Positions 40,762 to 41,122 of a DNA stretch of 41,122 nt are shown piece after piece. The DNA is from Candidatus Methylomirabilis sp. (GTDB lineage: Bacteria > DYJV01), in NCBI GenBank assembly GCA_020722945.1, contig DYJV01000017.1:1-41122 (forward strand), given 5' to 3'. The notes beneath the pieces were generated by a model. It ran no database searches and was not told the origin of the DNA. It worked only from the letters and a program-made list of their open reading frames with translations. Within the stretch, counting starts at the first letter, position 1, and every line of letters begins with the position of its first letter. The translations under genes were made by a program, and so were the position numbers.

Positions 40762-41122
40762 ATAGTTTATACGTTTTTAAAGATATCCTTTCATAATCAC
40801 ATGCTCTTTCTACTTTTTAAGTTCTTTTAGTATCAACAACCGTAATATGTCAAGAAAATTTACCTGTCTGTAGCAGGTAGATACTTTTTTAAATACACTC
40901 TCTTTTAACACTCTGCCTATCAGCCTGCCTATTGGTAGGTAGTTGAGAGGATTATTAATGTTAAATTGAGAATGTTAAATTATTTTTTCCAACCCCTATC
41001 ATCTAAATCCTAACCCCTGTCATTTCAAACCTGCCCTATCTCCTCCCTTGAGCGTTAATAAACATAGGCAGGTGTGGCGTTTAATTCCCCTCTACTCAAG
41101 GGGTGGCACCGTTAGGTGACGG
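40762..41122. other. Non-coding, hairpin- and repeat-rich region
   Basis: No credible gene. From left to right: a possible wzm promoter with a minus-strand TTGACA (40853-40848); a hairpin TACCTG/CAGGTA at 40861-40879 followed five bases later by six T; direct repeats CTGCCTAT at 40913 and 40925; a hairpin at 40925-40942; direct repeats AATGTTAAATT at 40957 and 40971; two imperfect copies of AACCCCT(A/G)TCAT near 40994 and 41012; and the start of a palindromic element at the window edge. Base composition is richer in G and C at the right end than in the flanking genes. Confidence 0.6.
41045..41122. repeat. Palindromic interspersed-repeat-like element, cut by window end
   Basis: CCCTTGAG at 41045-41052 is inverted as CTCAAGGG at 41095-41102. 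Then come a CCCC...GGGG hairpin (41087-41103) and a CACC-GTTA-GGTG hairpin (41107-41118) ending GACGG. The pattern GGGGTGGCA followed by a small hairpin and GACGG resembles interspersed palindromic repeats seen between genes in several bacterial groups. Copy number cannot be judged from this window. Confidence 0.45.

Noticed and set aside
1-41122. CRISPR array, insertion sequence, prophage or integrase
   Set aside because: No regularly spaced repeats, transposase, integrase or phage genes are visible on either strand.

Overview
The window looks like chromosome of a low-GC, Gram-negative anaerobe. Evidence for the Gram-negative reading is a periplasmic binding protein with a signal peptide, a Wzm/Wzt-type glycan exporter and MreB. 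Evidence for anaerobic metabolism is rubredoxin, several molybdenum enzymes and a B12-dependent mutase. The overall style fits a Deferribacterota-like bacterium (Calditerrivibrio/Deferribacter type), but that assignment is an impression and was not tested by a search.

Layout. (1) 63-8111, minus strand: a housekeeping stretch reading, in transcription order, PmbA/TldE-like protein, a GAF protein with a degenerate GGDEF-like tail, MreB, CobM/CbiF, Era, a tRNA with anticodon CAU, Nif3-family protein, C4 zinc-ribbon coiled-coil protein and an RNase HI-like protein. (2) 8112-11933, plus strand: a non-coding divergent region, a hybrid sensor histidine kinase with an extracytoplasmic amino-acid-binding-type sensor domain, and rubredoxin. 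(3) 12050-34474 plus the regulator to 35135: two divergent catabolic operons around a shared promoter region at 28562-28778. (4) 35162-40761, minus strand: a polysaccharide ABC-export locus with Wzm, Wzt, three methyltransferases and a radical SAM/SPASM protein. (5) 40762-41122: a non-coding, hairpin-rich repeat region.

The main discovery is region 3. The leftward operon encodes a 4-hydroxybenzoyl-CoA-reductase-type molybdoenzyme (three subunits), an epimerase-like VOC protein, the small and large subunits of a B12-dependent acyl-CoA mutase, HyuA- and HyuB-type ATP-dependent amide hydrolase subunits, a PaaK-type aryl-CoA ligase, a Liv-type binding protein and a xanthine-dehydrogenase-type molybdenum hydroxylase (three subunits). 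The rightward operon encodes a class III CoA-transferase, LivHMGF, an acyl-CoA dehydrogenase and a GntR/FCD regulator. This set matches, step for step, the known anaerobic indole-3-acetate (auxin) pathway of Aromatoleum/Azoarcus (Iaa): Mo-dependent C2 hydroxylation, ATP-dependent opening of the lactam by IaaCE, CoA activation by IaaL and/or a ligase, IaaGH arylsuccinyl-CoA/arylmalonyl-CoA mutation, and IaaF oxidative decarboxylation.

Active-site residues agree with this reading. The mutase has the Tyr/Arg pair that binds a free carboxylate. The acyl-CoA dehydrogenase has Gly at the usual catalytic Glu position, as expected if decarboxylation replaces proton abstraction. An extra molybdoenzyme with the exact Cys spacing of the 4-hydroxybenzoyl-CoA reductase [4Fe-4S] insert is not explained by the classical pathway and is the most novel part. 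Identical palindromes TATGTATACATA lie next to both divergent promoters and are probable operators for the GntR protein. Enzymes for the steps after (2-amino)cinnamoyl-CoA are not in the window.
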